Positions 44,560 to 54,607 of a stretch of DNA of 54,676 nt are shown piece after piece (the first letter of the stretch is position 1; every line of letters starts with the position of its first letter). The notes under the pieces are model-generated. The model did no database searches, had not been told where the DNA came from, and saw only the letters and a list, made by a program, of their open reading frames with translations. The DNA is from Alphaproteobacteria bacterium UBA830. Lineage in GTDB: Bacteria > Pseudomonadota > Alphaproteobacteria > MPNO01 > UBA830. A program made the position numbers and the translations under genes. The stretch spans positions 1 to 54,676 of the forward strand of contig CAJIYX010000019.1 in the NCBI GenBank assembly GCA_905181725.1, read 5' to 3'.

Positions 44560-45884
44560 CAGACTTTCTCCATCGGCTTGGAGGCCGCGGCAGATGCACT
44601 CCCTCCACCCCCGCCGAGAACCGGTTCGGAGATGCTCTTGGGCAGGTCCTTCGTCTTCTCGAATTTCGCCAGAAGCGGAATGATCACGAGGAAATGGGCG
44701 AAGTACCAGATCGTGGCGACGCGCCCGATGGCGATATAGACGCCCTCGGCCGGTTTCGCACCGACATAGCCGAGCACGAGGCAGTCAATCAGGAATATCC
44801 AGAAAAACCACTTATACAACGGCCGGAAACGCGACGAGCGCACCGGTGACCGGTCAAGCCAGGGCAGGACGAACAGCACCGCGATCGACCCAAACATCGC
44901 CAGCACGCCGGCGAGTTTGGCTTCGATAAAGACTAAACCCATCCAGGCTGTGGCCCATTCGCCAACAAAGTTGGCCGGCACCGCCCGCAGGATAGCGTAG
45001 AACGGCAGGAAGTACCATTCGGGCACGATATGCGCCGGCGTCGCAAGCGCGTTGGCTTCGATATAGTTGTCCGGGTGCCCCAGATAATCCGGCGCAAAGA
45101 AGATGAACAGGGAGAAGAACACAAGGAAAACGCCCAACCCGAACATATCCTTCACCGTGTAATAAGGATGGAACGGGATAACATCCTGTTCGCCCTTGGT
45201 GTCGATACCGATCGGGTTGTTCGATCCGTGTACGTGCAGCGCCCAGATATGCAGAACTATGACGCCGACGAGGACGAACGGCATCAGGTAATGCAGGCTG
45301 TAGAAGCGGTTGAGCGTCGGGTTATCGACGGCAAATCCGCCCCACAGCAGCGTCACGATCCAGTCGCCGACCAACGGAATGGCCGAGAACAGGTTGGTGA
45401 TCACGGTCGCCCCCCAGAAGCTCATCTGACCCCAGGGCAGCACATAGCCCATGAACGCGGTGGCCATCATGAGTAGCAGGATGACGACACCGAGTATCCA
45501 CAGAATTTCGCGCGGCGCCTTGTACGAACCGAAGTAAAGCCCGCGGAACATATGGATATAGACGACGATAAAGAACATCGACGCGCCATTCATATGTATA
45601 TAGCGGAGCAACCAGCCGTAATTCACATCGCGCATGATGCGTTCGACCGAATCGAACGCCATCGCTGTGTGGGGGGTGTAATGCATCGCCAGCGTAATAC
45701 CGGTAACGATCATGATGACCAGGATGATTCCGGCCAGCGAGCCGAAATTCCACCAGTAATTCAGATTCCGCGGCGTCGGGTATTCGTAAAGCTCGTGGCT
45801 GACGAAGGTGAAAATCGGGAGCCGGTGATCGACCCAACGGACGAGTCCGTTATCGAGCCAGCCAGGTTTCTGGAATTGCGCCAT
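44559..45884 (-). CDS. petB: Cytochrome b of the bc1 complex
   Basis: Eight-span, two-haem core of the bc1 complex with quinol oxidation and reduction sites. The 441 residues are standard for an alphaproteobacterial form with separate c1: [38 protein letters not shown] with one haem His pair, [20 protein letters not shown] (Qo region), and [17 protein letters not shown] containing the PEWY Qo motif. The tail is Gly/Ser/Ala-rich. Follows petA by 11 bases. Confidence 0.96.
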   Translation of the reverse strand: MAQFQKPGWLDNGLVRWVDHRLPIFTFVSHELYEYPTPRNLNYWWNFGSLAGIILVIMIVTGITLAMHYTPHTAMAFDSVERIMRDVNYGWLLRYIHMNGASMFFIVVYIHMFRGLYFGSYKAPREILWILGVVILLLMMATAFMGYVLPWGQMSFWGATVITNLFSAIPLVGDWIVTLLWGGFAVDNPTLNRFYSLHYLMPFVLVGVIVLHIWALHVHGSNNPIGIDTKGEQDVIPFHPYYTVKDMFGLGVFLVFFSLFIFFAPDYLGHPDNYIEANALATPAHIVPEWYFLPFYAILRAVPANFVGEWATAWMGLVFIEAKLAGVLAMFGSIAVLFVLPWLDRSPVRSSRFRPLYKWFFWIFLIDCLVLGYVGAKPAEGVYIAIGRVATIWYFAHFLVIIPLLAKFEKTKDLPKSISEPVLGGGGGSASAAASKPMEKV

Positions 45885-45895
45885 GTTTTTCTTCC

Positions 45896-46453
45896 TCAGC
45901 CGATCTTGACGACGGTGTCGCTCAAGAAGGTGTATTCAGGCACCTCGAGATTGCGCGGCGCCGGGCCCTTGCGGATACGACCGGACGTATCGTAATGCGA
46001 ACCGTGACAGGGGCAGAACCAGCCGCTGAAATCGCCCTTGGTTTCACCCTGCTTGGTACCAAGCGGAATGCAGCCAAGATGCGTGCAGACACCCACAAGG
46101 ATAAGCCATTCGGCCTTTTTGACCCGGGCTGTATCTTCCTCAGGGTCAATCATGTCGCCGGCGGCGGTCGCCTTGGCGGCATCAATCTCTGCCTTGGTGC
46201 GATGACGGATAAAGACTGGTTTGCCGCGCCATTTGACCTTAATTGCCTGGCCAACCTCGATTTTCGAGATATCGAGCTCAATTGTCGCGAGGGCAAGCGT
46301 GTCAGCTGCCGGGTTCATCTGTTGAATGAACGGCCACGCGAAAGCCGCAAGGCCTACGGCGCCAAACGCCCCCGTCGCCAATTGCAGAAAGTCGCGCCGG
46401 GTTTCTCCGTCGTGACCGTGTTCCGTCGTTGCCGTACCGTCGGTATCAGCCAT
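45896..46453 (-). CDS. petA: Rieske iron-sulfur protein of the bc1 complex
   Basis: A 185-residue 2Fe-2S subunit. A twin-arginine signal anchor ([18 protein letters not shown]) leads into the Rieske fold with both cluster boxes: [10 protein letters not shown] and CPCHGSHYD. An insertion between them is rich in Ala and Asp/Glu. Together with petB and petC it makes a complete three-subunit complex III, implying aerobic or cytochrome-c-linked respiration. Confidence 0.96.
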   Translation of the reverse strand: MADTDGTATTEHGHDGETRRDFLQLATGAFGAVGLAAFAWPFIQQMNPAADTLALATIELDISKIEVGQAIKVKWRGKPVFIRHRTKAEIDAAKATAAGDMIDPEEDTARVKKAEWLILVGVCTHLGCIPLGTKQGETKGDFSGWFCPCHGSHYDTSGRIRKGPAPRNLEVPEYTFLSDTVVKIG

Positions 46454-46824
46454 GGTTCACACCTTGTTTTCTTTTGCCCGCCTACCCAAGTCACTAACGT
46501 GCATCATTGACCTGGCCGGCGTGTCGTTTTCGCTGAATATCCGCAGAATTACGGACATTGGAAATCCTTCCAGTACACAGGATTCCGCCTCGGACTATAG
46601 CTAGCACGGGTTCGGATTCGATACCTGCGGCGCGTCGCCGCACGTTTTCCGCCGAATACGCCCATATGCCCCAGGGACGTTAACCTTGTTCGAAATCGGT
46701 ATAGTCGAAATCGTTCACGCTGCAAAGCCTGCCGCTATAGGGTGAACGCAGCGTTAATTCTCTGCCGAAGCCGTTGAAAACACGTGCGATTGCGGGATTC
46801 ACCACTTAACGCTATGCCTTCGTC
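46454..46824. other. Divergent control region between petA and trmL
   Basis: No gene is seen in these 371 bases; the frames overlapping it are shadows. A perfect hairpin, TGCGGCG-cgt-CGCCGCA (46626-46642), followed by CGTTTTCC, could act as a weak terminator or protein-binding site. GGAAATCC and GGATTCC near 46560-46590 form an imperfect inverted repeat. The pet promoter must lie here. Confidence 0.55.
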
Positions 46825-47304
46825 ATGCGTATCGCCCTTTATCAGCCGGATATCCCGCAAAATGCCGGCGCAATCTTTCGCCTGGCAGCCTGCCTCGGCA
46901 TCGCCGTGGACGTAATCGAACCCTGCGGCTTCGTGCTCGATGACCGGCGTTTGCGACGGGTCGCAATGGATTACGGCGGACAGGCAGAAACCGTCCGTCA
47001 TCCATCCTGGAAGACCTATACGGGCAGGCGTGCGGATACGGACAGGCGCGCGGACGGTGACGCAATTGGCCGCATCGTCCTGCTGACCACCAGCGGCGCA
47101 ACTCCCTATACAGAATTTACTTTTGAGGTATCGGACACACTATTGCTGGGACGCGAAAGTGCCGGCGTGCCGGACAGTGTTCACACGGCTGCCGATGCGC
47201 GACTGATTGTCCCGATGGCAGATGGCGCGCGGTCGCTTAATGTCGTTACAGCAACAGCGATGGTTCTGGGCGAAGCGCTGCGCCAGACGGGCGGATTTTC
47301 ATAA
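46825..47304 (+). CDS. trmL: tRNA (cytidine(34)-2'-O)-methyltransferase
   Basis: A 159-residue SPOUT methyltransferase with the deep trefoil knot that methylates the wobble base of certain leucine tRNAs. It starts [20 protein letters not shown], and carries [20 protein letters not shown] and the knot segment [19 protein letters not shown], matching TrmL/YibK. A stretch [19 protein letters not shown] is a slight insertion. It is followed by hemF after a short repeat. Confidence 0.94.
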   Translation: MRIALYQPDIPQNAGAIFRLAACLGIAVDVIEPCGFVLDDRRLRRVAMDYGGQAETVRHPSWKTYTGRRADTDRRADGDAIGRIVLLTTSGATPYTEFTFEVSDTLLLGRESAGVPDSVHTAADARLIVPMADGARSLNVVTATAMVLGEALRQTGGFS

Positions 47305-47338
47305 CAGGCGGAACAGGCGGAACAGGCGGAACAGGCGG
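47303..47338. repeat. Nonanucleotide repeat AACAGGCGG x4
   Basis: Four perfect copies begin inside the trmL stop codon (TAA at 47302-47304) and end directly before AAACATG, the hemF start. The final AGGCGG serves as the likely ribosome-binding site of hemF, five bases from the ATG, so copy number may affect spacing or competing ribosome binding. Confidence 0.93.
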
Positions 47339-47342
47339 AAAC

Positions 47343-48206
47343 ATGACTGACAAATCACTGGACGACAAAAAAAAGATCGCCGCCACCTGGTTTCGCGACC
47401 TACGCGACCAGATGTGTACGGCTTTCGAAGAGCTTGAAGACACGGTCGACGGCCAGAACGAAACTATCGGCGACGGCAAACCCGGCCGTTTCGAACAGAC
47501 AACCTGGGACCGGCCGGGCGGCGGCGGTGGCGTGATGTCGATCATGAAGGGCCGGGTGTTCGAGAAGGTCGGCGTGAACATCTCCTCCGTGCACGGCGAA
47601 TTCTCGGAAGAGTTCCGCAAAAACATCCCGGGTGCCGAGGAAGACCCCCGCTTCTGGGCATGCGGGATTTCGCTGGTCTCGCACATACATTCTCCGCTGG
47701 TACCGGCAGCCCACATGAATACGCGGTTTATCGTGACATCGAAGGCCTGGTTCGGCGGCGGCGGCGATCTGACGCCGATGTATCCCGACGATTCCGACAC
47801 AGCGATATTTCACGCCGCCTTCAAATCGGCTTGCGATGCGCATGACCCGGAGTATTATCCGAAGTTCAAAAAATGGTGCGACGAGTATTTCTACCTGCCG
47901 CACCGGGACGAGGCACGCGGTGTTGGCGGTATATTTTACGATTATGTTGATAGTGGCGACTGGGATGCCGATTTCGCCTTCACTCAAGACGTGGGCAAGG
48001 CATTTCTCGATGTCTACCCGCGCATCGTCTTGGCTCACATGAACAAGACCTGGACCGCGGAACAGCGCGAACACCAGCTCATCCGGCGCGGACGCTATGT
48101 CGAATACAACCTGCTACATGATCGTGGCACGATTTTCGGTCTCAAGACCGGCGGCAACGTGGATGCGATCCTGATGTCGCTGCCGCCCGAGGTGAAGTGG
48201 CCGTAA
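47343..48206 (+). CDS. hemF: Oxygen-dependent coproporphyrinogen III oxidase
   Basis: Haem synthesis under aerobic conditions: decarboxylates coproporphyrinogen III with O2. The 287 residues show [26 protein letters not shown]-like [31 protein letters not shown] with active-site residues, [21 protein letters not shown] and the ending [10 protein letters not shown]. Supplies haem to the nearby bc1 complex. The convergent YHYH gene ends a few bases away or overlaps antisense (see that entry). Confidence 0.96.
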   Translation: MTDKSLDDKKKIAATWFRDLRDQMCTAFEELEDTVDGQNETIGDGKPGRFEQTTWDRPGGGGGVMSIMKGRVFEKVGVNISSVHGEFSEEFRKNIPGAEEDPRFWACGISLVSHIHSPLVPAAHMNTRFIVTSKAWFGGGGDLTPMYPDDSDTAIFHAAFKSACDAHDPEYYPKFKKWCDEYFYLPHRDEARGVGGIFYDYVDSGDWDADFAFTQDVGKAFLDVYPRIVLAHMNKTWTAEQREHQLIRRGRYVEYNLLHDRGTIFGLKTGGNVDAILMSLPPEVKWP

Positions 48207-49112
48207 AGCCTTATCGCCGTCCTTCGAGAGGCGGGCCGCCGTGTCTGCCTCCACCATGTCTGCCCCGCCACCCGGTGGGCCTTTGCGGAAGCTGCTATCG
48301 AGTGTGCCGACGAATGACCGCGGGACAAAGGGAAACCCGTCTGACAGCAAGTAGGCAAACGTGCCTTTGGGATATTCCGGCGTCACCGTAAAGCGGGCGT
48401 TAGACTCGTTCAGGTCACCCGCGCCATCGACATACTGCCAGTCATTGATGAAGGTCCCGTCATAGCGACCACCGGGACCATCCGGCCGCGTGCCGCTTTT
48501 AAGCCGCCAGCTCGACCGGATCTGTTTGATGCCTTTGGTCGGCTCCTTCGGATCGGAATAGCCATAGAGCGCATAGATCGGAAAACCGGCGGCTGCATAG
48601 CCAATCAACGGCGAATGCCCGTCGGGCGACAGAGACGCCAGCATCCCCTTTGGCAGCCCGTGATAATGGTAGGCCCCGTTGGGCTGGACATGGGCGTTGT
48701 TCTGATCGAGCCCCAGATTGATCTTTCCGGACAGGGCCTCGTATCGCCAACAGGAGCTGCGATCGTTCTTCCAGTATTCCGCCGTCCCGGGATCGAACGG
48801 AACGCCGTTAAGGGCAACGCCGAAACTCATCCCGCGCTGCATCGGCATCGGCCGGTTCGCCGCGACGGGGGTCATTGGGGCACGGTAGGCATGGCTCTGG
48901 GGTGAGATCGCGTTGGGGTTTCCCCTGTTCGGGAATTCACCGACACCGTGTTCTGGAATGCCGTTTGACCGGATAATGCGCGTATCGCCATCGGCGCGGA
49001 TGGCGACCTCGTTTTCATGGGCACTGGCGCTCCGTGTCGCCGGCAGGGCCGCGGCAGCAGCCGCAAGCAGGCCCATGATTGCGAGGGTGTAGCTATTCGT
49101 TTTAACCGTCAT
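48114..49112 (-). CDS. YHYH domain-containing exported protein, 3' end probably frameshifted
   Basis: As read, 332 residues with a signal peptide ([21 protein letters not shown]) and the [14 protein letters not shown] motif that names the family; also [12 protein letters not shown] and [13 protein letters not shown]. The final part after PPGGG looks wrong and runs 93 bases antisense into hemF. One extra G in the GGCGGGG run near 48275 would give [18 protein letters not shown] and a stop at 48211, a typical Gly/His-rich family tail ending cleanly beside hemF. So an indel or base-call error is likely. Function unknown; possibly metal-related. Confidence 0.78.
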   Translation of the reverse strand: MTVKTNSYTLAIMGLLAAAAAALPATRSASAHENEVAIRADGDTRIIRSNGIPEHGVGEFPNRGNPNAISPQSHAYRAPMTPVAANRPMPMQRGMSFGVALNGVPFDPGTAEYWKNDRSSCWRYEALSGKINLGLDQNNAHVQPNGAYHYHGLPKGMLASLSPDGHSPLIGYAAAGFPIYALYGYSDPKEPTKGIKQIRSSWRLKSGTRPDGPGGRYDGTFINDWQYVDGAGDLNESNARFTVTPEYPKGTFAYLLSDGFPFVPRSFVGTLDSSFRKGPPGGGADMVEADTAARLSKDGDKALRPLHLGRQRHQDRIHVAAGLETENRATIM

Positions 49113-49205
49113 CTTGCCTCCAGACGCGCAATGTTTTGCGCGTCGCTTGTAGATGGTGTACCGATTGTCGCACTTTTACGTGGGTATCAGGAACTGGGTA
49201 TCAAG

Positions 49206-49754
49206 ATGAAACGTGTTCACTTATCTGTCCTCGCAATCGCCGGGTTGCTTGCGATGTTCGTCGCCGGCGGGGCGCAGGCTGCCGATCTCAACATCAAGGC
49301 ATTTTTCGGAAAATTTCAGGGTGGCGGCGTCGCGGAAAACGACGACAGCCTGTATTTCGGCGTGACGGCCCGCGATTTCGATGTCGATATTCAGCCTGCC
49401 GATACAGGATTTTCGGTGAGCTGGACAAGTGTCATCCGCAGCGGCGGTGTGCCGGGCAAACCGGAATCCCGCCGCAAGACGTCGATGCGGACCTTCAAGC
49501 CTTCCAGCCGGCCAAGCATCTGGGAAGCGGCCAAATCCAAAGGTCCGGTGAATGGCGGCGAACTGTGCTGGGCACGGGTCAAAGACAACACGCTGACGGT
49601 TTTTCTGATGGTGGTGCGCAAGGATGGCGCCTACGAGCTTCAGCAATACGACCGCAAAATCCTGCCGACCGGCATGGCATTGGTTTTCACGCGGCTGCGG
49701 GATGGCGACAAGGTCCGCAGCGTGAAGGGAAGACTGGTAAAGGTCGCGCGCTAA
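49206..49754 (+). CDS. Secreted protein of unknown function
   Basis: A 182-residue product from ATG 49206, with a clear signal peptide (HLSVLAIAGLLAMFVAGGAQA) and a mature part of beta character: IKAFFGKFQGGGVAENDDSL, DFDVDIQPADTGFSVSWTSV, then a WEAAKSK segment and RKDGAYELQQYDRKILPTG. It may be a lipocalin-like or DUF-type periplasmic protein found near YHYH genes; I do not recognise it firmly. It is divergent from the YHYH gene and convergent with the acyl-CoA synthetase gene. Confidence 0.78.
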   Translation: MKRVHLSVLAIAGLLAMFVAGGAQAADLNIKAFFGKFQGGGVAENDDSLYFGVTARDFDVDIQPADTGFSVSWTSVIRSGGVPGKPESRRKTSMRTFKPSSRPSIWEAAKSKGPVNGGELCWARVKDNTLTVFLMVVRKDGAYELQQYDRKILPTGMALVFTRLRDGDKVRSVKGRLVKVAR

Positions 49755-49766
49755 ACGCGACGACGT

Positions 49767-51344
49767 TCAGCCCACCTGCTGAAAATCTTTATGCGCGGCA
49801 GTGTGGGCGGTCGATGCGGCTTCTCTGAGTTCGCGCCGCAACACCTTGTTCGCCGCGTTTCGCGGCAGCCCGGCGACAAAGAAATAGGCCTTTGGCCGCT
49901 TAAACCCCGCCAGCGTCGAGGCTTTGCAATGTGCTTCGAGACGCGCCACCAGGTCCGGCGCATCCGCCGGGATCCCGGCGATCACCGCGACCACCATCTG
50001 ACCCCATTTGGTGTCCGGAATGCCGATGACGCTGACGGCGTCGACCTCGGTATGGGCCTCCAGAATCTCTTCCACCTCCTCCGGATGGATGCTCTCGCCG
50101 CCGGACCGGATCATGTCGTCGACCCGTCCAACGATCGTCACATCGCCGTTTTGTTCCTGGCGAAAAATATCGCCGGTATAGTACCAGCCGTCGCGCAATT
50201 TCTCCGCCGTGGCATCGGGCCGCCCCAGATATTCGACAAAGACAGTACCGGTGGAAGCGTCCATGATGAGTTCGCCCTCTTCACCCGGCGCCACGATATC
50301 ATCAGGCCCCTCGCCCTCGACACGAACAACGCGCGTCCGGCAGAGATAACAGGTACGCAGCGTCGCGTGCTGGCCCACCGGATCGGGGTTCGACAGCGTG
50401 CACATGGTTTCCGTCGTCCCATATATATGTCGGACCGTGCCGCCCCATTCAGTATCGATATGTGCCAGCAGGTCCGGGTCGATCGTGATCCCGCCATATA
50501 GCGCGATCTCCATCGACGACATTTTTGTGGATGCATAATTGGGTGCCCCGACCAATGCCTGGAACATCGTCGGCACGCAGAAGGCATAGGTGATTTTTTC
50601 CCGCTCGATCAGATCGACAATCACCGGCGGATTGAATTCGGACACGACGAAATATGTCCCGTTAAAGGCGAGCGTCGGTAGAAATACGCCGAAAAAGCCA
50701 ATCCCATGGCTGATCGGCATACAGCCAAGCGTCCGATTATGCGTACCCTGGCGCAGCCCGCCCTGGGTCGACACGCCAATCACACGATGTTCTATCGACC
50801 GGTGGTTCAGAACCACCGCCTTGGGCAAGCCGGTCGTACCCGACGTATAGAACAGGAACGCCATGTCGGTTTCGGCCGGCTTTTCATAGGCGCCCAGTTT
50901 TACAGGGTCTGCCCGGCAGCCAGAGAAACTCCGGGCCGGGCCGATCTCGGCGCCGACCGCCCAGATCGGCGCGCCGTCCGGCAGCGCCGCCTCTATCACC
51001 TGCGCCAGTGCAGCATCGGGCAGGATAACCGCCGCATCGACGCTACTGGCCCTGCACAGCCCGACAATTTCATCCGGCTTCAGCCGGAAATTCAGGACAG
51101 CGGGGACAGCATTAAGACGCATCAGCGCGAGAAGCGCGATGCAGTGTTCCCACACGCTGGGCAGAGCAATCGCGACCCTCGCCCCTCTGCCGATACCGTT
51201 GGCGGCAAACCCGGCGGCGACCGCATCGACTTCTGCTATCAGCTCTGCATAGGTAAGCCGTCGATCCGTGCGGTCGTCGACAAGTGCGGGATGCTCCGGC
51301 GTTCTCTCGGCCGCCATCCATACGAGTGCATAGCCGGTATGCAT
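49767..51344 (-). CDS. AMP-forming acyl-CoA synthetase/ligase
   Basis: A 525-residue ANL-superfamily enzyme that activates a carboxylic acid with ATP and CoA. Core motifs: MAFLFYTSGTTGLPKAVVLN (phosphate loop), HIYGTTETMCTLSNP (A5), GWYYTGDIFRQ (A7, Asp), and VDDMIRSGGESIHPEEVEEI (A8), with the catalytic Lys in GFKRPKAYFF replaced in context by the motif NKVLRRELR near the end. ATG 51344 has GGAGGG six bases upstream. Lies divergent from a UbiD decarboxylase gene across about 110 bases, so an aromatic or unsaturated acid is a sensible guess. Confidence 0.9.
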   Translation of the reverse strand: MHTGYALVWMAAERTPEHPALVDDRTDRRLTYAELIAEVDAVAAGFAANGIGRGARVAIALPSVWEHCIALLALMRLNAVPAVLNFRLKPDEIVGLCRASSVDAAVILPDAALAQVIEAALPDGAPIWAVGAEIGPARSFSGCRADPVKLGAYEKPAETDMAFLFYTSGTTGLPKAVVLNHRSIEHRVIGVSTQGGLRQGTHNRTLGCMPISHGIGFFGVFLPTLAFNGTYFVVSEFNPPVIVDLIEREKITYAFCVPTMFQALVGAPNYASTKMSSMEIALYGGITIDPDLLAHIDTEWGGTVRHIYGTTETMCTLSNPDPVGQHATLRTCYLCRTRVVRVEGEGPDDIVAPGEEGELIMDASTGTVFVEYLGRPDATAEKLRDGWYYTGDIFRQEQNGDVTIVGRVDDMIRSGGESIHPEEVEEILEAHTEVDAVSVIGIPDTKWGQMVVAVIAGIPADAPDLVARLEAHCKASTLAGFKRPKAYFFVAGLPRNAANKVLRRELREAASTAHTAAHKDFQQVG

Positions 51345-51456
51345 CGCATCCCTCCGTTTTTCAAATGGTTGCACAGACGGGCAAACAAATCCAGACGCCC
51401 CGGCCCTTTTCGAACAGACGTGCCACAGCTATGTTTCACTCACGGGGAGAGACCAC

Positions 51457-53022
51457 ATGACAAGCTCAGAACAAAGCAACAGCCTGCGATCCTGGATCAA
51501 GACCCTTGAGGATGCAGGACAACTCAAACGCATCGGCGCACGCGTCGACTGGGACGAGGAAATCGGCGCCATCACGCGCGCCAACATGGCGCTGGGCGGC
51601 CCGGCGCTGATTTTTGAGAACATCCGCGACCACACCGACACGCTGTGCACCCGCCTCATGACCTGCGGGCTGTCGACGCGCGAGCGCACGGCGATCATGG
51701 CGGGCTTACCGCCGGAAACGTCGGACAAGGATCTGGTGCGTCATTTCAAGGACCGCTACCGGGAGCCGCTGGCGCCCGTGTCGGTCGAAAGCGGGCCGGT
51801 TAAAGCCAATATTCTGCGCGACAACCAGATCGACCTTGGACAGTTCCCGGCACCACGCTGGTTCGGTTCCGACGGCGGACGTTACATCGACACCTATTGC
51901 GGCGTCGTGACCCAGGATCCGGATACAGGCCGCGCGAATGTCGGGCTGTATCGCGGCATGGTCGCCGGGCGCAACAAGATCGCCAAGCTAATGCTGCCGA
52001 CCCAGGGCTGGGGCGGACATTTCAGCAAGCACGGAAATAGCGGCGAGAAAATGCCGGTGGCACTGGTCCATGGCTGGCACGATGTATTACCGTTCTGTGC
52101 GGGCAGCCCTTTCCCACGTCGCATCTGCGAATGGGACATGATGGGCTCAATCCTGGGCAAGCCGGTCGAACTGATAAAATGCGAGACCAACGATCTCGAA
52201 GTACCGGCAAATGCCGAGTTCGTCATCGAAGGATTTATCGACCCGAACCCCGAAACCTTCGTCATGGAAGGCCCGTTCGCGGATTATCCCGGTCATGAAG
52301 GCGGCACGCCGTCGCCCAAGCCAGTGCTGCAGATCGAATGCATTACCCACCGCGACAACCCCATCATGCGCGGCGCACTGGAAGGTGCACGCCCCGGTTT
52401 CCCGAGCGAGGATTCAGCGCTATGCGCGTATTCGTGGTCGGCGATCGCCTGGAACATGCTCGAAGATGCCGGCGTTGACGGTGTGCTCGACGTCTGGATG
52501 CCGCCGGTAGTCACCGGCATGAATATCGTGATCCAGATCCAGAAGCGCTATCACGGCCATGCCCAGCAGATCGCCAACACCCTTTGGGGGACATCCGCCG
52601 GTCAATGGTTCTTCAAGAACGTGATGGTCGTCGAGGAAGATATCGATCTGCGCGACTGGGAGGCGCGCGAATGGGCGATGGCGTTTCGCGTCAATGCCGG
52701 CGAAGACGGCGTAACGACGTTCGGCCCCAGTTTCGGCTCAGTACTGGACCCGTCGACACGACCGGAACACGTCAACATCCGGAAATTCGGCACGGCGCGC
52801 TGGACACGCGTTCTGATCGACGCGACCCGCAACTGGACGTTCGAACCCAACCCTGATTGGGGCGGGCGGCGGATGTCACCGATCGCGGCGATGGACCCTG
52901 AGCTGGAACGCAAGATTGCCGGGCGCTGGGACGAATACGGGATAGGCGTGGACTATCTGGATGACGAGATGCGTGAGCGGCTGACCCTGGAAGAACTCCG
53001 CAAGCGATTCCCGGACGCGTAA
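51457..53022 (+). CDS. UbiD family decarboxylase (prenylated-FMN dependent)
   Basis: A 521-residue enzyme that removes or adds CO2 on aromatic or unsaturated acids using prenylated FMN. Family blocks: LRSWIKTLEDAGQLKRIGAR at the start, FPAPRWFGSDGGRYIDTYCG, MPVALVHGWHDVLPFCAG, EFVIEGFIDPN with FVMEGPFADYPGHEGG (the Glu/Asp part of the active site), and the C-terminal DATRNW...W pattern. It is longer than UbiD proper at the N-terminus, and ubiX is not near, so it is more likely a catabolic homologue than the ubiquinone enzyme. Confidence 0.9.
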   Translation: MTSSEQSNSLRSWIKTLEDAGQLKRIGARVDWDEEIGAITRANMALGGPALIFENIRDHTDTLCTRLMTCGLSTRERTAIMAGLPPETSDKDLVRHFKDRYREPLAPVSVESGPVKANILRDNQIDLGQFPAPRWFGSDGGRYIDTYCGVVTQDPDTGRANVGLYRGMVAGRNKIAKLMLPTQGWGGHFSKHGNSGEKMPVALVHGWHDVLPFCAGSPFPRRICEWDMMGSILGKPVELIKCETNDLEVPANAEFVIEGFIDPNPETFVMEGPFADYPGHEGGTPSPKPVLQIECITHRDNPIMRGALEGARPGFPSEDSALCAYSWSAIAWNMLEDAGVDGVLDVWMPPVVTGMNIVIQIQKRYHGHAQQIANTLWGTSAGQWFFKNVMVVEEDIDLRDWEAREWAMAFRVNAGEDGVTTFGPSFGSVLDPSTRPEHVNIRKFGTARWTRVLIDATRNWTFEPNPDWGGRRMSPIAAMDPELERKIAGRWDEYGIGVDYLDDEMRERLTLEELRKRFPDA

Positions 53023-53039
53023 TCCGGGAACCTGCGAGA

Positions 53040-54299
53040 TCAACTCCGCCGCATCATCAGCCGTAAACGCTCCAGACACCCGTCACGATCCGGCCTGAAC
53101 GCCTGTTCGATCCACCAGTCCTCGATATCTTCCAGAATTTCGCCGACATCGGGGCCTTCCTCGACTCCGGCCGCGATAACATCCTCACCGGTCACCGGGA
53201 ATCCGGGCGGGGCCCAGTCATGGGCGGCATCCCACGTGCCTTTCCAGTCCAGGATGTTACCCGCGGCAACAGACGGCTCCCGCGCGATCTGGTCGGCCCA
53301 GTCGAGCAGGATCAGATCCTGGAACAAATCGACACCAAGTGTGTAGAGCGACCGCCGCAACGCTAGTTCCGGCATGCCGGCGCGCGATTCTCCCCGGCTG
53401 GCACTCAGGTTATCCAGGCGGGAGGTTTCCGCCCGTGACAGGCGCAGCCGTGTCGCGATCTGCGATGCCTCCTGGCGGTCAGGTTGAATCAGTGCGGTCA
53501 GACGACGGATCGGCTCCGGCGCCAACCTGACCATCCCCTCGAGCGCCGCCAGGGCCTCCAGCCTCGATGCCGAGCGTCCGACCGGCAAAAGAAGCCGCAG
53601 AATTCGGGCGTCTTCCATCAGGCCGAAGACCTGCATGGGTTCGGCTATCACCAATATCCGCGATAGCTCCTGCCAGACCCGCTCGCCCGAGAGTTTTTCG
53701 ACATAGCTCGCCGCCTCGCGACACGCCTGTAATGCTGCTGCATCCGGGATGGTCGATGCATAGCTTGCGTGAAACCTGAAAAAGCGAAGAATCCGCAGAT
53801 AATCTTCGGTGATACGTTCCTCGGCAGCACCGATAAACCGGACGCGCCCGGCGCGCAGATCGGACAGACCGTCTACATAGTCGTAAACCGTGCCGTCGGG
53901 ATCGGCGGACAGGCCGTTCATGGTAAAATCGCGCCGCGACGCATCGACCGCCCAGTCTTTGGAAAATTTCACCTCGGCCCGGCGACCATCGGTTTCGACA
54001 TCCTGCCGCAACGTGGTGATCTCAAAGCGCCGCTGATCGGGAATTGCCGTAATCGTGCCGTGGTCGATCCCTGTCGGCACCGCCCTGATATTCTTTTCGT
54101 CCAACAGCTTGATAACACGATCAGGTACCGCATCCGTTGCCAGATCGATATCGCTGACATCGCGCCCCAGCACAGCGTCACGCACGCATCCACCAACGAA
54201 CCGAACAGAGGCGCCGCCGGCTGAAAACGCGTTGAAGAGTGCAACCGTATCCGGTGCATCCATCCAGTCCGGCGGTGTTATTTTTTCGACAGCCGTCAC
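53040..54299 (-). CDS. cca: CCA tRNA nucleotidyltransferase
   Basis: Class II nucleotidyltransferase that builds or repairs the CCA end of tRNA. The 419 residues begin with the head domain: VRFVGGCVRDAVLGRDVSDI, where the G-G and D-x-D metal pair lie, then RRFEITTLRQDVETDGRRAE, RRDFTMNGLSADPDG and EDYLRILRFFRFHASY. The long helical C-terminal half follows. No HD domain motif is seen. Overlaps the DUF6111 gene by four bases, in an operon with the NUDIX gene. Confidence 0.93.
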   Translation of the reverse strand: MTAVEKITPPDWMDAPDTVALFNAFSAGGASVRFVGGCVRDAVLGRDVSDIDLATDAVPDRVIKLLDEKNIRAVPTGIDHGTITAIPDQRRFEITTLRQDVETDGRRAEVKFSKDWAVDASRRDFTMNGLSADPDGTVYDYVDGLSDLRAGRVRFIGAAEERITEDYLRILRFFRFHASYASTIPDAAALQACREAASYVEKLSGERVWQELSRILVIAEPMQVFGLMEDARILRLLLPVGRSASRLEALAALEGMVRLAPEPIRRLTALIQPDRQEASQIATRLRLSRAETSRLDNLSASRGESRAGMPELALRRSLYTLGVDLFQDLILLDWADQIAREPSVAAGNILDWKGTWDAAHDWAPPGFPVTGEDVIAAGVEEGPDVGEILEDIEDWWIEQAFRPDRDGCLERLRLMMRRS

Positions 54300-54607
54300 T
54301 GCTGTTTTTGCTCTCTTAGACGCATTTTTTCTTCTTCCAGTTGCTGCTCAACTTCCTTGGCATCGATGCCCGTATAGGGCTCGTCGACGAATTGATGCTG
54401 AAACAGCAGGAATGCCCCGACGGTCACAACCATCAGCCCGAATCCGATTGCCAGCAGCTTCCCGCGCGGTGCCTTCTCAAAGTCCGGCACCACCTGATCG
54501 CCAGACTGCGGATCGATCTTGGGCTTGCCCGAGAACACACGCCACACGAACCAACCGACAAAAGGTAAAAGCAAAGGAATAAAAGTTAGTAAAATCAGAC
54601 GGATCAT
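54296..54607 (-). CDS. DUF6111 family membrane protein
   Basis: A 103-residue protein with two membrane spans (LILLTFIPLLLPFVGWFVW and LLAIGFGLMVVTVGAFLLF), a short basic-acidic loop between them, and a charged Glu/Gln-rich C-terminal helix. This matches a conserved alphaproteobacterial family placed between NUDIX hydrolase and cca genes (DUF6111 by recollection). Function unknown. Overlaps both neighbours, so it is part of one transcript. Confidence 0.78.
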   Translation of the reverse strand: MIRLILLTFIPLLLPFVGWFVWRVFSGKPKIDPQSGDQVVPDFEKAPRGKLLAIGFGLMVVTVGAFLLFQHQFVDEPYTGIDAKEVEQQLEEEKMRLREQKQQ

